Shown here piece after piece: positions 1 to 8,738 of a stretch of 64,000 nucleotides of DNA. A program made the position numbers and the translations under genes. The notes under the pieces are model-generated. The model saw only the letters and a list, made by a program, of their open reading frames with translations. It was not told the origin of the DNA and did no database searches. Each line of letters opens with the position of its first letter. Position 1 is the stretch's first letter. This stretch comes from WLMZ01 sp043753895 (GTDB lineage Bacteria > Actinomycetota > Acidimicrobiia > Acidimicrobiales > Ilumatobacteraceae). The DNA is taken from positions 1 to 64,000 of the forward strand of contig JAYUWK010000171.1 of assembly GCA_043753895.1 (NCBI GenBank). The letters run 5' to 3'.

Positions 1-3
1 GGC

Positions 4-91
4 GGAAGGGTGCCAGAGCGGACGAATGGGCCGGTCTCGAAAACCGTTGAGGCGTTCTGCGTCTCCGTGGGTTCAAATCCCACCCCTTCCG
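4..91 (+). tRNA. tRNA-Ser (anticodon CGA)
   Basis: A cloverleaf folds by eye. Acceptor strand GGAAGGG (4-10) pairs with CCCTTCC (84-90), with discriminator G91. The T arm is GTGGG/CCCAC (67-71/79-83) around TTCAAAT. The anticodon loop CTCGAAA gives CGA, which reads UCG serine codons. The spacing between the anticodon and T arms leaves room for the long variable arm expected of tRNA-Ser. CCA is not encoded, since CT follows. The gene sits immediately upstream of an orphan PIN-domain toxin gene. Confidence 0.93.
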
Positions 92-263
92 CTCCGAGCA
101 GGAGCGGTGGCGCAGTTTCACACCTGCCGCCACCGCTGCCGCTCCGTGCCCACTCTCGTGATCTCGGTTGCCTCGCCCGGCACCGGCCCAGGGGTCTTGG
201 GGGCAAATTCGAGCACAGCGGCATGGCTGCGAGACTGCTCGATGATCGGGCCAGCGAGCCTCG

Positions 264-668
264 GTGAGTGTCTGCCTCGATTCCTGGGCGATCCTCGCAT
301 GGCTCGACGGCCAGGAACCGGCCTTCTCCAGGCTCGAACAGGTGGCGCCGACTCGCCCGACGGTGAGTTGGGTGAACCTGGTCGAGGTCTACTACCGCGT
401 TGAGCGAGATCACGGCCGAGCCGCTGCGGATGAGACCTCGCGACAATTGCGCGCAGCGCTCGCCCAAGACCTACCAGGAACCGCGCGCATGATCGAGGCT
501 GCTCGTCTGAAGGCGCGGGCGGCGATATCGCTTGGGGACTGCTTCGCCGTCGCGACGGCGGCGGCGCACGGCTTGGCGCTGCTGACCGGCGACCCGGAGA
601 TCCTCAACCTCGACGACCGCCCATGCGAAGTCGAGGACCTTCGACCCGTCCGGCGCCGAGCACATTAA
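264..668 (+). CDS. PIN-domain ribonuclease, VapC-like toxin (orphan)
   Basis: This 134-residue protein has the full PIN-domain acidic set: D6 in CLDSW, E41 in NLVEV, D92 in SLGDCFA and D110 in LTGDPE. Such proteins are Mg-dependent RNases, and VapC toxins of type II toxin-antitoxin pairs are the commonest form. The GTG start overlaps the TGA of an upstream reading frame ending at 267 (GTGA), the coupling geometry typical of vapBC. However, only about 170 bases separate it from the tRNA-Ser gene, and I see no intact AbrB- or ribbon-helix-helix-type antitoxin there. The antitoxin therefore appears lost or reduced to a fragment. Toxin activity is inferred from the family. Confidence 0.8.
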   Translation: MSVCLDSWAILAWLDGQEPAFSRLEQVAPTRPTVSWVNLVEVYYRVERDHGRAAADETSRQLRAALAQDLPGTARMIEAARLKARAAISLGDCFAVATAAAHGLALLTGDPEILNLDDRPCEVEDLRPVRRRAH

Positions 669-693
669 CCAGTCAGCATTGTCGCAATCGTGC

Positions 694-2193
694 TCAGCAG
701 CGGGTTCCGACGGCTGGCGGCTTCTGGGTGATGAGGTAATTGTCGACTGCCTTCTGCGAGCAGTCGTTCACGCTGTAGCCAGTGTGTTGGGCGGCATCCA
801 CCACGAGCAGCACGCCTTGTTCGAGCGCCTTGGTCATGTTCTCCGAGCTCGACAGCGGCGTGGCCGGGTCGCCAGTGGTACCAACGACAAGGATCGGCCC
901 GGCGCCCTTGCCCGTGATCGCCGCTTCGGGATCATTTGTTGGCGGGAAGAAAGTGCAGAAGTAGTTACCCGTAGTGCCGGGAGCAAAGCGCGGCGCGACC
1001 GCAATGTACTGGGCTGCGCTGGCGTCCGCTTCGGCAACGGTGGGTCGTTCGGATCGGTCCATACAGCTGATGGTCTGGAACGCCTCGAGCGAGTTGTCGT
1101 AGCTGCCATCGGGCTGGCGTTGGTAGTACGCGTCGTACAAAGCGAGCAGGCCAGCACCCTTGCCCCGTTGCGCATCGGCGAGAGCCTGCTCGAGTTCGGA
1201 CCACAGCGACTGCGAATACATCGCCTGACCAACGGCCGTGAGTGCCATGGCGCGCGTGACGGCAGGGCGTCCCGATTCGCTCGGAATCGGCTTGGCATCG
1301 ATGGCAAGCATCAGCGCGTCGAACGCCTTCTCGGCATTGCCGTTGTTGTTGAAGGCGCATTTGCTGTCGGCGCTGCACTTCTTCAGGAAGTTGGTGAGTG
1401 CATCTTCGAAACCCTTGCTCTGTTGCAATCCACTGGTGAGGAAGTCGGCTGTGGGGTCGGCAGCACCGTCGAGTACCGCTGCGCGCACGGTTGAGGGGAA
1501 GAGCGTGGCCCACGCGGCACCGAGTTCGCTGCCGTAACTGAAACCGAAGTACGAAATCTTCGTCTCGCCGAGCGCCTTGCGGATGGAATCCATGTCGCGG
1601 GCCGAATTGTTGGTACCGATGTACTGCAGGATCTTGGCGTTCTTCGCCGCGCAGTCGGTCTCGAACTCCTTGGCGAGATCGACGATCTTCTGACGCTCGG
1701 CACCGGTATCGGGGGTGATGTCGGTGTTCGCGAAGTAGCGGTCGTAGTCGTCGACACAATCGATGGCCGGCGTGCTCACTCCGGTGCCACGCGGGTCCCA
1801 CGCAACGATATCGAAACGAGCCAGCAGTTCCTTGCGGTAGATCTGGTCGGCGTACAGGCCGAAATCACTACCACCGAATCCGGGGCCACCAGGGTTCACC
1901 AACAGACTGCCGATGCGCTTGGCCTTGTCGGTGGCCTGGTGCCGGGTGACGAAGAGCTTGAAGGAGCCCTTCGACAGATCCTTGTAGTCAATGGGCACGC
2001 GGAGGTGCCCCTTCTGAACTGCACCATCCGAGCCGACGTTCTTCCAGCCGAAGGGATCGTTGCCCGGCTTGGTTGGTGCATCGGTGCGTGACACGCTCTT
2101 CGTGGCCGTCACTCCATCGTTGCGTCCATCGCCGCACGCGGTCAGCAAAACAGCTGCGCTGATCAAGGAGATGGTGAGTCGTCGAGAGCGCAT
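694..2193 (-). CDS. Secreted alpha/beta hydrolase, S33 tripeptidyl aminopeptidase-like
   Basis: The 499-residue product begins MRSRRLTISLISAAVLLTAC, a lipoprotein signal with lipobox LTAC, so it is probably anchored outside the membrane. An earlier in-frame start would bury that signal, so the ATG at 2193 was chosen. The nucleophile elbow is GFSYGSELG (GxSxG). A C-terminal TAP-like segment carries the Asp (TTGDPATPL) and His (AAQHTGY) that complete the triad. Relatives are Streptomyces tripeptidyl aminopeptidases and mycobacterial secreted peptidases of MEROPS family S33, which remove short peptides from N-termini. The true substrate is unknown. Confidence 0.88.
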   Translation of the reverse strand: MRSRRLTISLISAAVLLTACGDGRNDGVTATKSVSRTDAPTKPGNDPFGWKNVGSDGAVQKGHLRVPIDYKDLSKGSFKLFVTRHQATDKAKRIGSLLVNPGGPGFGGSDFGLYADQIYRKELLARFDIVAWDPRGTGVSTPAIDCVDDYDRYFANTDITPDTGAERQKIVDLAKEFETDCAAKNAKILQYIGTNNSARDMDSIRKALGETKISYFGFSYGSELGAAWATLFPSTVRAAVLDGAADPTADFLTSGLQQSKGFEDALTNFLKKCSADSKCAFNNNGNAEKAFDALMLAIDAKPIPSESGRPAVTRAMALTAVGQAMYSQSLWSELEQALADAQRGKGAGLLALYDAYYQRQPDGSYDNSLEAFQTISCMDRSERPTVAEADASAAQYIAVAPRFAPGTTGNYFCTFFPPTNDPEAAITGKGAGPILVVGTTGDPATPLSSSENMTKALEQGVLLVVDAAQHTGYSVNDCSQKAVDNYLITQKPPAVGTRC

Positions 2194-2288
2194 GGCGCAG
2201 ATGGTACAACGACACCCCACCACCTGAACCGGCAGGCCCCGACCGCGCCACGGGGTATGCAGGAGCGCCCGCCGTAGCCTTGGCATCT

Positions 2289-4145
2289 ATGCGAATGGGT
2301 CCCCACATGATGCTTCCTGGCGATTCCGATGCGGTGAAGGACGCCCGGCTCAATCGGGGCGCGTTGCGGCGCGTCTGGACGTTTGCGCGTCCGTATCGGA
2401 CGAGCATCAACGGATTCCTGCTCACGATCGTGCTCGCCGCACTGCTCTCGCTGGTGGCGCCATTTGTGTTCCGGCGCATCATCGACCACTCGATCCCCAC
2501 CAAGAACCGCCACGAACTCACCATGCTCGCAATCATCGTGGTGCTCGCTGCCGTTGCCGATGCAGGCTTGGCCATCGGCCAACGCTGGTACTCAGCGCGA
2601 ATCGGTGAGGGTCTCATCTACGACCTGCGCGTTGCGCTGTTCGACAAGGTGCAGCGCATGCCCATCGCATTCTTCACCCGCACGCAGACGGGTGCGGTGA
2701 TCAGCCGCCTGAACAACGACGTCATCGGAGCACAATCTGCCGTCACCAGCACCTTGGGCAGCGTGGTCAGCAACGTGGTCGTGCTCGTTACCACCTTGGT
2801 GGCGATGGCCGCAGTCGATTGGCGGCTCATGCTGTTGTCGCTCGTGGTGCTGCCGATCTTCGTCATTCCGGCCAAGCGGGTGGGCAAGAAGTTGCAGGTG
2901 ATCGCGCGTCAGCAGATGGAATACAACGCGCAGATGAACACCCAAATGACCGAACGGTTCAACGTGAGCGGAGCGCTGCTCGTCAAGCTGTTCGGACGCC
3001 ACGATCGCGAGGTGTCCACGTTCTCCAGGCGCGCTGAAGGTGTTCGCGACACCGGCATCAAGTCGGCCATGTACGGCCGGGTGTTCTTCGTGGCGCTCGG
3101 ACTGGTGGGTGCGCTCGGCGCTGCCGCCGTCTACGGCGTCGGCGGACACCTCGCCATCTCGGGCAGCCTGTCAGCAGGCGACCTGGTGCTGCTCGCCACG
3201 CTCGTGTCGCGCATCTACCAACCTCTCACCGGGCTCACCAACGCGCGTGTCGACCTGATGACTGCGTTCGTCAGCTTCGAGCGCGTGTTCGAGGTACTCG
3301 ACGCACCGGTGAACATCGTCGATGCGCCCGGCGCCGTGGAGCTGGTCAGCCCCTCGGGCTCGGTGCAGTTCGACAATGTCACCTTCCGATATCCGCCGGC
3401 GTCGGCTGTATCGATCCCCTCGCTCGAGGCGCCCGGGCCTCAGGGTGTCGATCCCGACCGTGACGTATTGCGCGGGCTCTCGTTGAGCATCGCACCTGGC
3501 GAGACCGTCGCGCTGGTTGGTTCCTCGGGTGCTGGTAAGACAACGCTGGCCTCGCTCATCACCCGCCTGTACGACGTGACCGGCGGCGCGGTGTTGGTCG
3601 ATGGCCACGACGTGCGCTCGCTCACCGGTCAGTCGCTACGCGCCGCGATCGGCGTGGTATCGCAAGATCCTCACCTGTTCCACGAGAGCATCGAATCGAA
3701 CCTGCGCTACGCCAAGCCCGATGCCACCGTGGCAGACCTTGATGAGGCATGTCGGGCCGCGCGCATCTACGACACCATCGCCACGTTGCCCGACGGGTAC
3801 GCCACCATCGTGGGCGAGCGCGGCTATCGCCTCAGCGGCGGCGAGAAGCAGCGCCTCGCGATTGCGCGCATGTTGTTGAAGAATCCCGCGGTGATGATCC
3901 TCGACGAGGCCACGAGTCACCTCGACAACGAGAACGAGAGCCTGGTGCAGGCCGCGCTCGATCACGCCTTGCAGGGCCGAACGGCGTTGGTGATTGCGCA
4001 CCGCCTGTCCACGATCCGCGACGCCGATCGCATCGTGGTGCTCGACGATGGGCAAGTGGTCGAGCAGGGTACGCACGACGAGCTGATGGCGCTCGGTGGT
4101 TTCTACGCGCGTCAGGAACAGGCCAGCCAGACGCTCGCTGAGTGA
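2289..4145 (+). CDS. ABC exporter, fused permease and ATPase (MsbA/BmrA type)
   Basis: One polypeptide of about 618 residues carries a six-helix type IV ABC membrane domain (about residues 35-330) followed by the nucleotide-binding domain. Visible ATPase motifs are Walker A GSSGAGKTTL, signature LSGGEKQRLA, Walker B with MILDEATSHLD, and switch IAHRLST. It should act as a homodimeric multidrug or lipid exporter; the substrate cannot be told. Several starts lie close together (TTG 2280, ATG 2289, 2295, 2307, 2310), and none has a clear ribosome-binding site, so the N-terminus is uncertain by a few residues. Its stop overlaps the GTG of the rmuC gene. Confidence 0.92.
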   Translation: MRMGPHMMLPGDSDAVKDARLNRGALRRVWTFARPYRTSINGFLLTIVLAALLSLVAPFVFRRIIDHSIPTKNRHELTMLAIIVVLAAVADAGLAIGQRWYSARIGEGLIYDLRVALFDKVQRMPIAFFTRTQTGAVISRLNNDVIGAQSAVTSTLGSVVSNVVVLVTTLVAMAAVDWRLMLLSLVVLPIFVIPAKRVGKKLQVIARQQMEYNAQMNTQMTERFNVSGALLVKLFGRHDREVSTFSRRAEGVRDTGIKSAMYGRVFFVALGLVGALGAAAVYGVGGHLAISGSLSAGDLVLLATLVSRIYQPLTGLTNARVDLMTAFVSFERVFEVLDAPVNIVDAPGAVELVSPSGSVQFDNVTFRYPPASAVSIPSLEAPGPQGVDPDRDVLRGLSLSIAPGETVALVGSSGAGKTTLASLITRLYDVTGGAVLVDGHDVRSLTGQSLRAAIGVVSQDPHLFHESIESNLRYAKPDATVADLDEACRAARIYDTIATLPDGYATIVGERGYRLSGGEKQRLAIARMLLKNPAVMILDEATSHLDNENESLVQAALDHALQGRTALVIAHRLSTIRDADRIVVLDDGQVVEQGTHDELMALGGFYARQEQASQTLAE

Positions 4146-5332
4146 CGACTCCCCCTTCCGTTGTCACACCCCGCGATCATGATCGGCTCATGAACACAGC
4201 GCTCGTTCTGATCATCGCCCTCGCGGCACTTGCCGTCGGCATCGCCGTCACCGTCGTCACCATGTCCTCGCTCATGCGTCGCCAAGGTGCGCTTCCGAAC
4301 GGCCCTGACGCACACATCGAAGCCTCAGCCGAACTATCGGCCAAGAAAGATCTCATCGATGCGCGCCTCGGGCAGATGCAGAGCGAGGTGCGCACCGACC
4401 TCGATCGACTGGTGACACTGGTTGGTCGACTCGGCGACGCAACCACACAACGGTTCGGGCAGATGGATCAGTCGCTGCGCGAGCACACCGAGGTCACGCA
4501 ACGATTGTCCACCACCACACAGAGCCTGCGCGAGGCGCTGGCCAGTCCCAATACCCGCGGCCAATGGGGCGAGCGCATGGCCGAGGACATCATCCGTGCG
4601 GCGGGGCTCATCGAGCACAAGCAGTATCTCAAACGCACTGCCGTTGCGGGCGATGCGCAGGGCATCCCCGACTTCACGTTCCTGCTCCCCAAGGGGCACG
4701 TGCTGTTCATGGACGTGAAGTTCCCCATGGCCGCCTATCTGCGCTACCTCGATGCCGACAACGACGCTGACCGGTCCGCAAACCGCGCCGCGTTCCTTCG
4801 CGATGTGCGGGCACGTGTGCGCGAACTGGCGCGGCGCGAATACACGCAGGCCGATGACCGGCCGGCCATCGACAACGTGTTGTTGTTCGTGCCGAACGAA
4901 ACGCTCAGTGCCTTCATCCACGAGACCGACCCTGAACTGATCGATGAAGCGATGCGTCAGCACGTGGTGATCTGCTCGCCGCTCACCCTGTTTGCGTTCC
5001 TGGGCGTCATCCGCCAGGCGTTCGACAACTTCATGATCGAACAGACGAGCCACGAGATGTTGCAGATGCTTGGTCGCTTTGCGCAGCAGTGGACCAAGTA
5101 CACCGACTCCGTCGACAAGGTGAAGCGTCAGTTCGACGCCGTCGCGAACTCGTTCCAGGAACTCGCCACCACCCGTCGACGGGCACTCGAGCGCCCGCTC
5201 ACCGATCTCGAGGCGCTTCGAGTCAACCGGGGCGTGGTGATCGATGGCGAGTTGATCACCACGGGCGTGTGCGCGCCGGTCATGCTGTCAGGTGATCTCA
5301 CCAAACTCGAAGCCGCTTCCGACAATTGCTGA
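4142..5332 (+). CDS. rmuC: RmuC-family DNA recombination protein
   Basis: This is a 396-residue RmuC homologue. An N-terminal transmembrane helix (NTALVLIIALAALAVGIAV) is followed by a coiled-coil stretch and the conserved RmuC domain with the GQWGE motif and segments FMDVKFPM and NVLLFVPNE. RmuC proteins are membrane-tethered nuclease-like factors that limit inversions at repeats. The GTG at 4142 overlaps the upstream stop (GTGA), implying coupling to the ABC exporter. The ATG at 4190 would start the protein directly at the membrane helix and is an equally good start. Confidence 0.88.
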   Translation: MTTPPSVVTPRDHDRLMNTALVLIIALAALAVGIAVTVVTMSSLMRRQGALPNGPDAHIEASAELSAKKDLIDARLGQMQSEVRTDLDRLVTLVGRLGDATTQRFGQMDQSLREHTEVTQRLSTTTQSLREALASPNTRGQWGERMAEDIIRAAGLIEHKQYLKRTAVAGDAQGIPDFTFLLPKGHVLFMDVKFPMAAYLRYLDADNDADRSANRAAFLRDVRARVRELARREYTQADDRPAIDNVLLFVPNETLSAFIHETDPELIDEAMRQHVVICSPLTLFAFLGVIRQAFDNFMIEQTSHEMLQMLGRFAQQWTKYTDSVDKVKRQFDAVANSFQELATTRRRALERPLTDLEALRVNRGVVIDGELITTGVCAPVMLSGDLTKLEAASDNC

Positions 5333-5423
5333 TCTTTCTTGATCTCTTTGTCGTCTCAGGAACGTATACACACTGTGAGTCGTTTACTGACGCGCGTGCC
5401 CCCACGCATGAAGGGACGTTGAC

Positions 5424-7046
5424 ATGCAAGAAGGCGAAAACGCTCAGCCAGTAGTCGCGGTCGGGGGTCCGACCACCGAGCACCAGCCACCACGGTGGTG
5501 GGGCGCGCTCATCGGACTGCTCGCGTTGGGCGCCGGACTGGCGATGGGTGGGGTGTTTGCCGGGTTCTCGCGTGTGTTGAGCTCACCGATCGTGAGCGTG
5601 GGTGACCGTGTGATCGACCATGTGCCCAAGCCGCTCAAGCTGTGGGCGGTACGCACCTTCGGCACCACCGACAAGACCGTGCTCGTCTGGAGCATCGTCA
5701 TCGTCATCGCGATCATCGCCGTGCTCGTCGGTATCGTCACCGTTCGCGGTCGCACCGACATCGGCATTGCCTTCTCGGTGCTGCTCGGCCTAGCTGGCGC
5801 ATGGGCCGGCGAGGTCGGACGCAATACCCATCTCATCGGCGTGCTGCCATCGCTCGTGGCAGGAGCAACAGCAGCCGGTGTGTTGTTGTTGGGACATCAT
5901 CTCGCCCAACCACGAGCACCACAATCGGCGGCGGCAGCCAACGCGACGGCCCGGCCTGTGGCGCAGAGTATGACCGCCGCACCAGCCCTCGATCGACGTC
6001 GGTTCCTGATGGCGAGCGGAGGCATCGCCGTTGCCACGGTGGCCCTCGGTGCCGTTGGCCGCGGGCTGCAGCACCGCTTCGACTCGGCCATCGAACGCGC
6101 CGGGGTCCGTCCACCGACATCGAAGACACCGCTTCCCGCCCCGCCTACCGACCCCGCACTCACCACAGAGGGCCTGTCGCCGCTGATCACCCCGATCGGC
6201 GATTTCTATCGCATCGACACAGCGCTGTCGTTCCCGTCGGTGTCGTTGACGACCTGGAAGCTCAAGATCACCGGGATGGTCGACAACGAACGCACCTATA
6301 CCTACGACGATCTTCTGAGTCGCGAACTCATCGAGCGCGACATCACCATCTCGTGCGTGTCGAACGAAGTGGGTGGCGACCTGGTCGGCAACGCACGCTG
6401 GGTCGGCATCCGTCTCGATGACCTGCTCGCGGAAGCTGGCGTGCACAACGACGCCGATCAGATCATGGGTGTCTCGGTCGACGAGTTCACCGCCGGCTTC
6501 CCCGTGGCCGCGCTCGACGGCCGTGATGCCATCGTTGCGTTGGGGATGAATGGCGAGGCGTTGCCGGTAAAGAACGGCTTCCCGGCGCGCCTGATCATCC
6601 CCGGTCTCTACGGCTACGTGTCGGCGACGAAGTGGTTAAGCGAGATTCGCCTCACCCGCTTCGACAAAGAGCAGGGCTACTGGGTGCCGCGCGGTTGGTC
6701 GGTGGAGGCGCCGGTGAAGACCCAGTCGCGCATCGATCGACCCGGCTCCGGCGTGGCCAAGGGCACGGTTGCCATCGCAGGCGTGGCCTGGGCGCCGACC
6801 CGCGGCATCGCTCAGGTCGAGGTGCAGGTCGACGACGGTGCATGGATGGTTGCCACACTCGGCCCGTCGCTGAGCGACAACTCGTGGCGGCAGTGGTGGC
6901 TGAAGTGGGATGCAACGCCCGGCAAGCATCAGATTCGTTGCCGCGCCACCGATGGATCGGGCGACACCCAAACCGAAGAACGCGTCGACGTGGCACCCAA
7001 TGGCGCAACCGGATGGCACACGATCCGGGTGAACGTCAGCGCCTGA
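5424..7046 (+). CDS. Membrane-anchored molybdopterin-dependent oxidoreductase (sulfite oxidase family)
   Basis: The 540-residue protein has an N-terminal membrane module of about four helices, then an internal twin-arginine-like stretch (DRRRFLMASGGIAVATVAL), then an external catalytic domain. The molybdopterin domain shows the expected cofactor cysteine in ITISCVSNEVGG and the segment NGFPARLIIPGLYGYVSAKW-like around residues 385-405. A C-terminal Ig-like Mo-co dimerisation domain (about 430-530) follows. This matches actinobacterial YedY/sulfite-oxidase-like proteins that have a membrane anchor. The ATG at 5424 is preceded by GAAGGGA at suitable spacing. Substrate is unknown; sulfite or S-oxide chemistry is a family-based guess. 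Confidence 0.88.
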   Translation: MQEGENAQPVVAVGGPTTEHQPPRWWGALIGLLALGAGLAMGGVFAGFSRVLSSPIVSVGDRVIDHVPKPLKLWAVRTFGTTDKTVLVWSIVIVIAIIAVLVGIVTVRGRTDIGIAFSVLLGLAGAWAGEVGRNTHLIGVLPSLVAGATAAGVLLLGHHLAQPRAPQSAAAANATARPVAQSMTAAPALDRRRFLMASGGIAVATVALGAVGRGLQHRFDSAIERAGVRPPTSKTPLPAPPTDPALTTEGLSPLITPIGDFYRIDTALSFPSVSLTTWKLKITGMVDNERTYTYDDLLSRELIERDITISCVSNEVGGDLVGNARWVGIRLDDLLAEAGVHNDADQIMGVSVDEFTAGFPVAALDGRDAIVALGMNGEALPVKNGFPARLIIPGLYGYVSATKWLSEIRLTRFDKEQGYWVPRGWSVEAPVKTQSRIDRPGSGVAKGTVAIAGVAWAPTRGIAQVEVQVDDGAWMVATLGPSLSDNSWRQWWLKWDATPGKHQIRCRATDGSGDTQTEERVDVAPNGATGWHTIRVNVSA

Positions 7047-7065
7047 GCCAACGAGTCGCGCACAC

Positions 7066-8481
7066 GTGCGGCAGACTCGTGGAGTGAACCAACCCGCCTT
7101 CGAGCTCGACCTCGACGACAATGCGAACGATGGCGACGCCGAGGAACACACCTACTCCGTTGGCGAACTCGCCGATGCGGTCAACGGCGCGCTGCGTCAC
7201 CGATTTGGCGATGGCGTGTGGATTCGCGGCGAGATCCAGGGCTATAGCGAGCGTGGCCCACACGCGTACTTTCGCCTCGTCGAATCCACCGACACCGGCA
7301 AGGCCGTGCTCGATGTGTCGTTGTTCGCCAACACGAGGGCCCGGTTGCGTCCGTTGCTGCAGAAGCATCGGCTGCGCCTGGCCGACGGCATGAAAGTGCG
7401 TGTGTTCGGCTCGCTCGATTTCTATGCGCCGAGCGGGCGCCTGAGCCTGAAGATGTCCGGCATCGATCCGCGCTACACGCTCGGCGAGATGGCCCTACAG
7501 CGCGACGACGTGATCCGTCGGCTGGTGGCATCAGGTCTGTACGACGCCAACCGCCGCACCACACTGGCACTGCTCCCCCTACGCATCGGGCTGATCACCA
7601 GTGTTGGCAGCGCAGCGTGGCACGACTTCACCAACGAACTCGTCCAGAGCGGGCATGGCTTCGAGCTCCGCGTCGTCGACGTACGGGTACAGGGCGAGTT
7701 CGCTGCAGAGATGGTCACCGCCGCCATCTCCACCCTCAGCGGCTTCGATGATCTCGATGCCATCGTGGTGGTGCGTGGCGGCGGATCCCGAACCGAGTTG
7801 GCGGTGTTCGATGCCGAGTCCATCGCGCTGGCCATTGCTGCGGCGTCGGTACCGGTGCTCACTGGCCTCGGTCACGAGATCGATCGCAGCATTGCTGACG
7901 AGGTCGCCCACTCTGCGTTCAAGACACCCACGGCGTGCGCCAACGCGCTGATCGAACGGGTACAGGCATTTTCACTGCGCGCCGAGGCCACGTGGGCGTC
8001 GCTCTCGGCGCTCGCCGGTCGGCAGGTCGATCAGTCATCGGCTGGCCTGCTCGAGACCGCTCGCCGCATCGAACAGCGCACCATCGCCGCAGTCGAACGT
8101 GCTGATCAACGACTGACCGATCGCTCACACCGGGTCACGCTGTCATCAGGCCGCGCCCTTGACCAGGCCTCGACAGCACTCATCGCCTGCACGGAACGGG
8201 CGGGTCGGCGGGCGCTCCAATTCGCTGCGCAAGAACTTGCCACCTTGGGCCACATCGAAGCGCGGTTTCGGCTTCTCGATCCTGTGCACACACTCGCGCG
8301 CGGTTGGAGCCTCACTCGCGATGCCGATGGGCGGGTCGTGCGTGACGCCGCCGATCTGGCCGTCGGGGCAACGATCACCACCACCTTCGCTCTTGGCCAC
8401 GCGCACAGTGTCGTCGCATCCACAAAAGCTGACTCCAGCACCCCTCACATCACCGCCCCTGAAGGAGCCAACGATGAGTGA
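7066..8481 (+). CDS. xseA: Exodeoxyribonuclease VII large subunit
   Basis: XseA forms the catalytic subunit of exonuclease VII, which degrades single-stranded DNA from both ends into short oligonucleotides. The N-terminal OB-fold (YSVGELADAVN, VWIRGEIQGY) is followed by the nuclease domain with RIGLITSVGSAAWHDF, VVRGGGSRTEL and TGLGHEIDRSIADEVA, then a helical C-terminal region ending in the conserved RGWSLTRDADG. At 471 residues it is slightly longer than usual. The GTG at 7066 and the GTG at 7084 are both possible starts. The gene overlaps xseB by 8 bases. Confidence 0.95.
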   Translation: MRQTRGVNQPAFELDLDDNANDGDAEEHTYSVGELADAVNGALRHRFGDGVWIRGEIQGYSERGPHAYFRLVESTDTGKAVLDVSLFANTRARLRPLLQKHRLRLADGMKVRVFGSLDFYAPSGRLSLKMSGIDPRYTLGEMALQRDDVIRRLVASGLYDANRRTTLALLPLRIGLITSVGSAAWHDFTNELVQSGHGFELRVVDVRVQGEFAAEMVTAAISTLSGFDDLDAIVVVRGGGSRTELAVFDAESIALAIAAASVPVLTGLGHEIDRSIADEVAHSAFKTPTACANALIERVQAFSLRAEATWASLSALAGRQVDQSSAGLLETARRIEQRTIAAVERADQRLTDRSHRVTLSSGRALDQASTALIACTERAGRRALQFAAQELATLGHIEARFRLLDPVHTLARGWSLTRDADGRVVRDAADLAVGATITTTFALGHAHSVVASTKADSSTPHITAPEGANDE

Positions 8482-8671
8482 CCCCCTTGGCTATGCCGAA
8501 GCCCTCGCCGAACTCGAAGCCATTCTCGCCGAACTCGAACGCGACAATGTCGATGTCGACCGCCTGGCCAGCCAAGTGCAACGAGCTGCGGAACTCATTC
8601 GGCTGTGCCGCGAGCGAATTGGCAACGCACGCCTGCAGATCGAGCATGTGGTTGCCGAACTGGGTAGCTGA
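8474..8671 (+). CDS. xseB: Exodeoxyribonuclease VII small subunit
   Basis: A 65-residue all-helical protein with the family pattern LGYAEALAELEAILAELE followed by LASQVQRAAELIRLC. XseB subunits wrap around the helical tail of XseA to build the exonuclease VII complex. The ATG lies inside the 3' end of xseA (8-base overlap) and is preceded by GAAGGAG at 8461-8467, a strong ribosome-binding site within xseA. Confidence 0.94.
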   Translation: MSDPLGYAEALAELEAILAELERDNVDVDRLASQVQRAAELIRLCRERIGNARLQIEHVVAELGS

Positions 8672-8738
8672 ACCGCACCTTTGAACCGCCGCGCTAACTC
8701 AACGGGCCTCCTCGCACACCTGCCGCTATCCTGACGAT

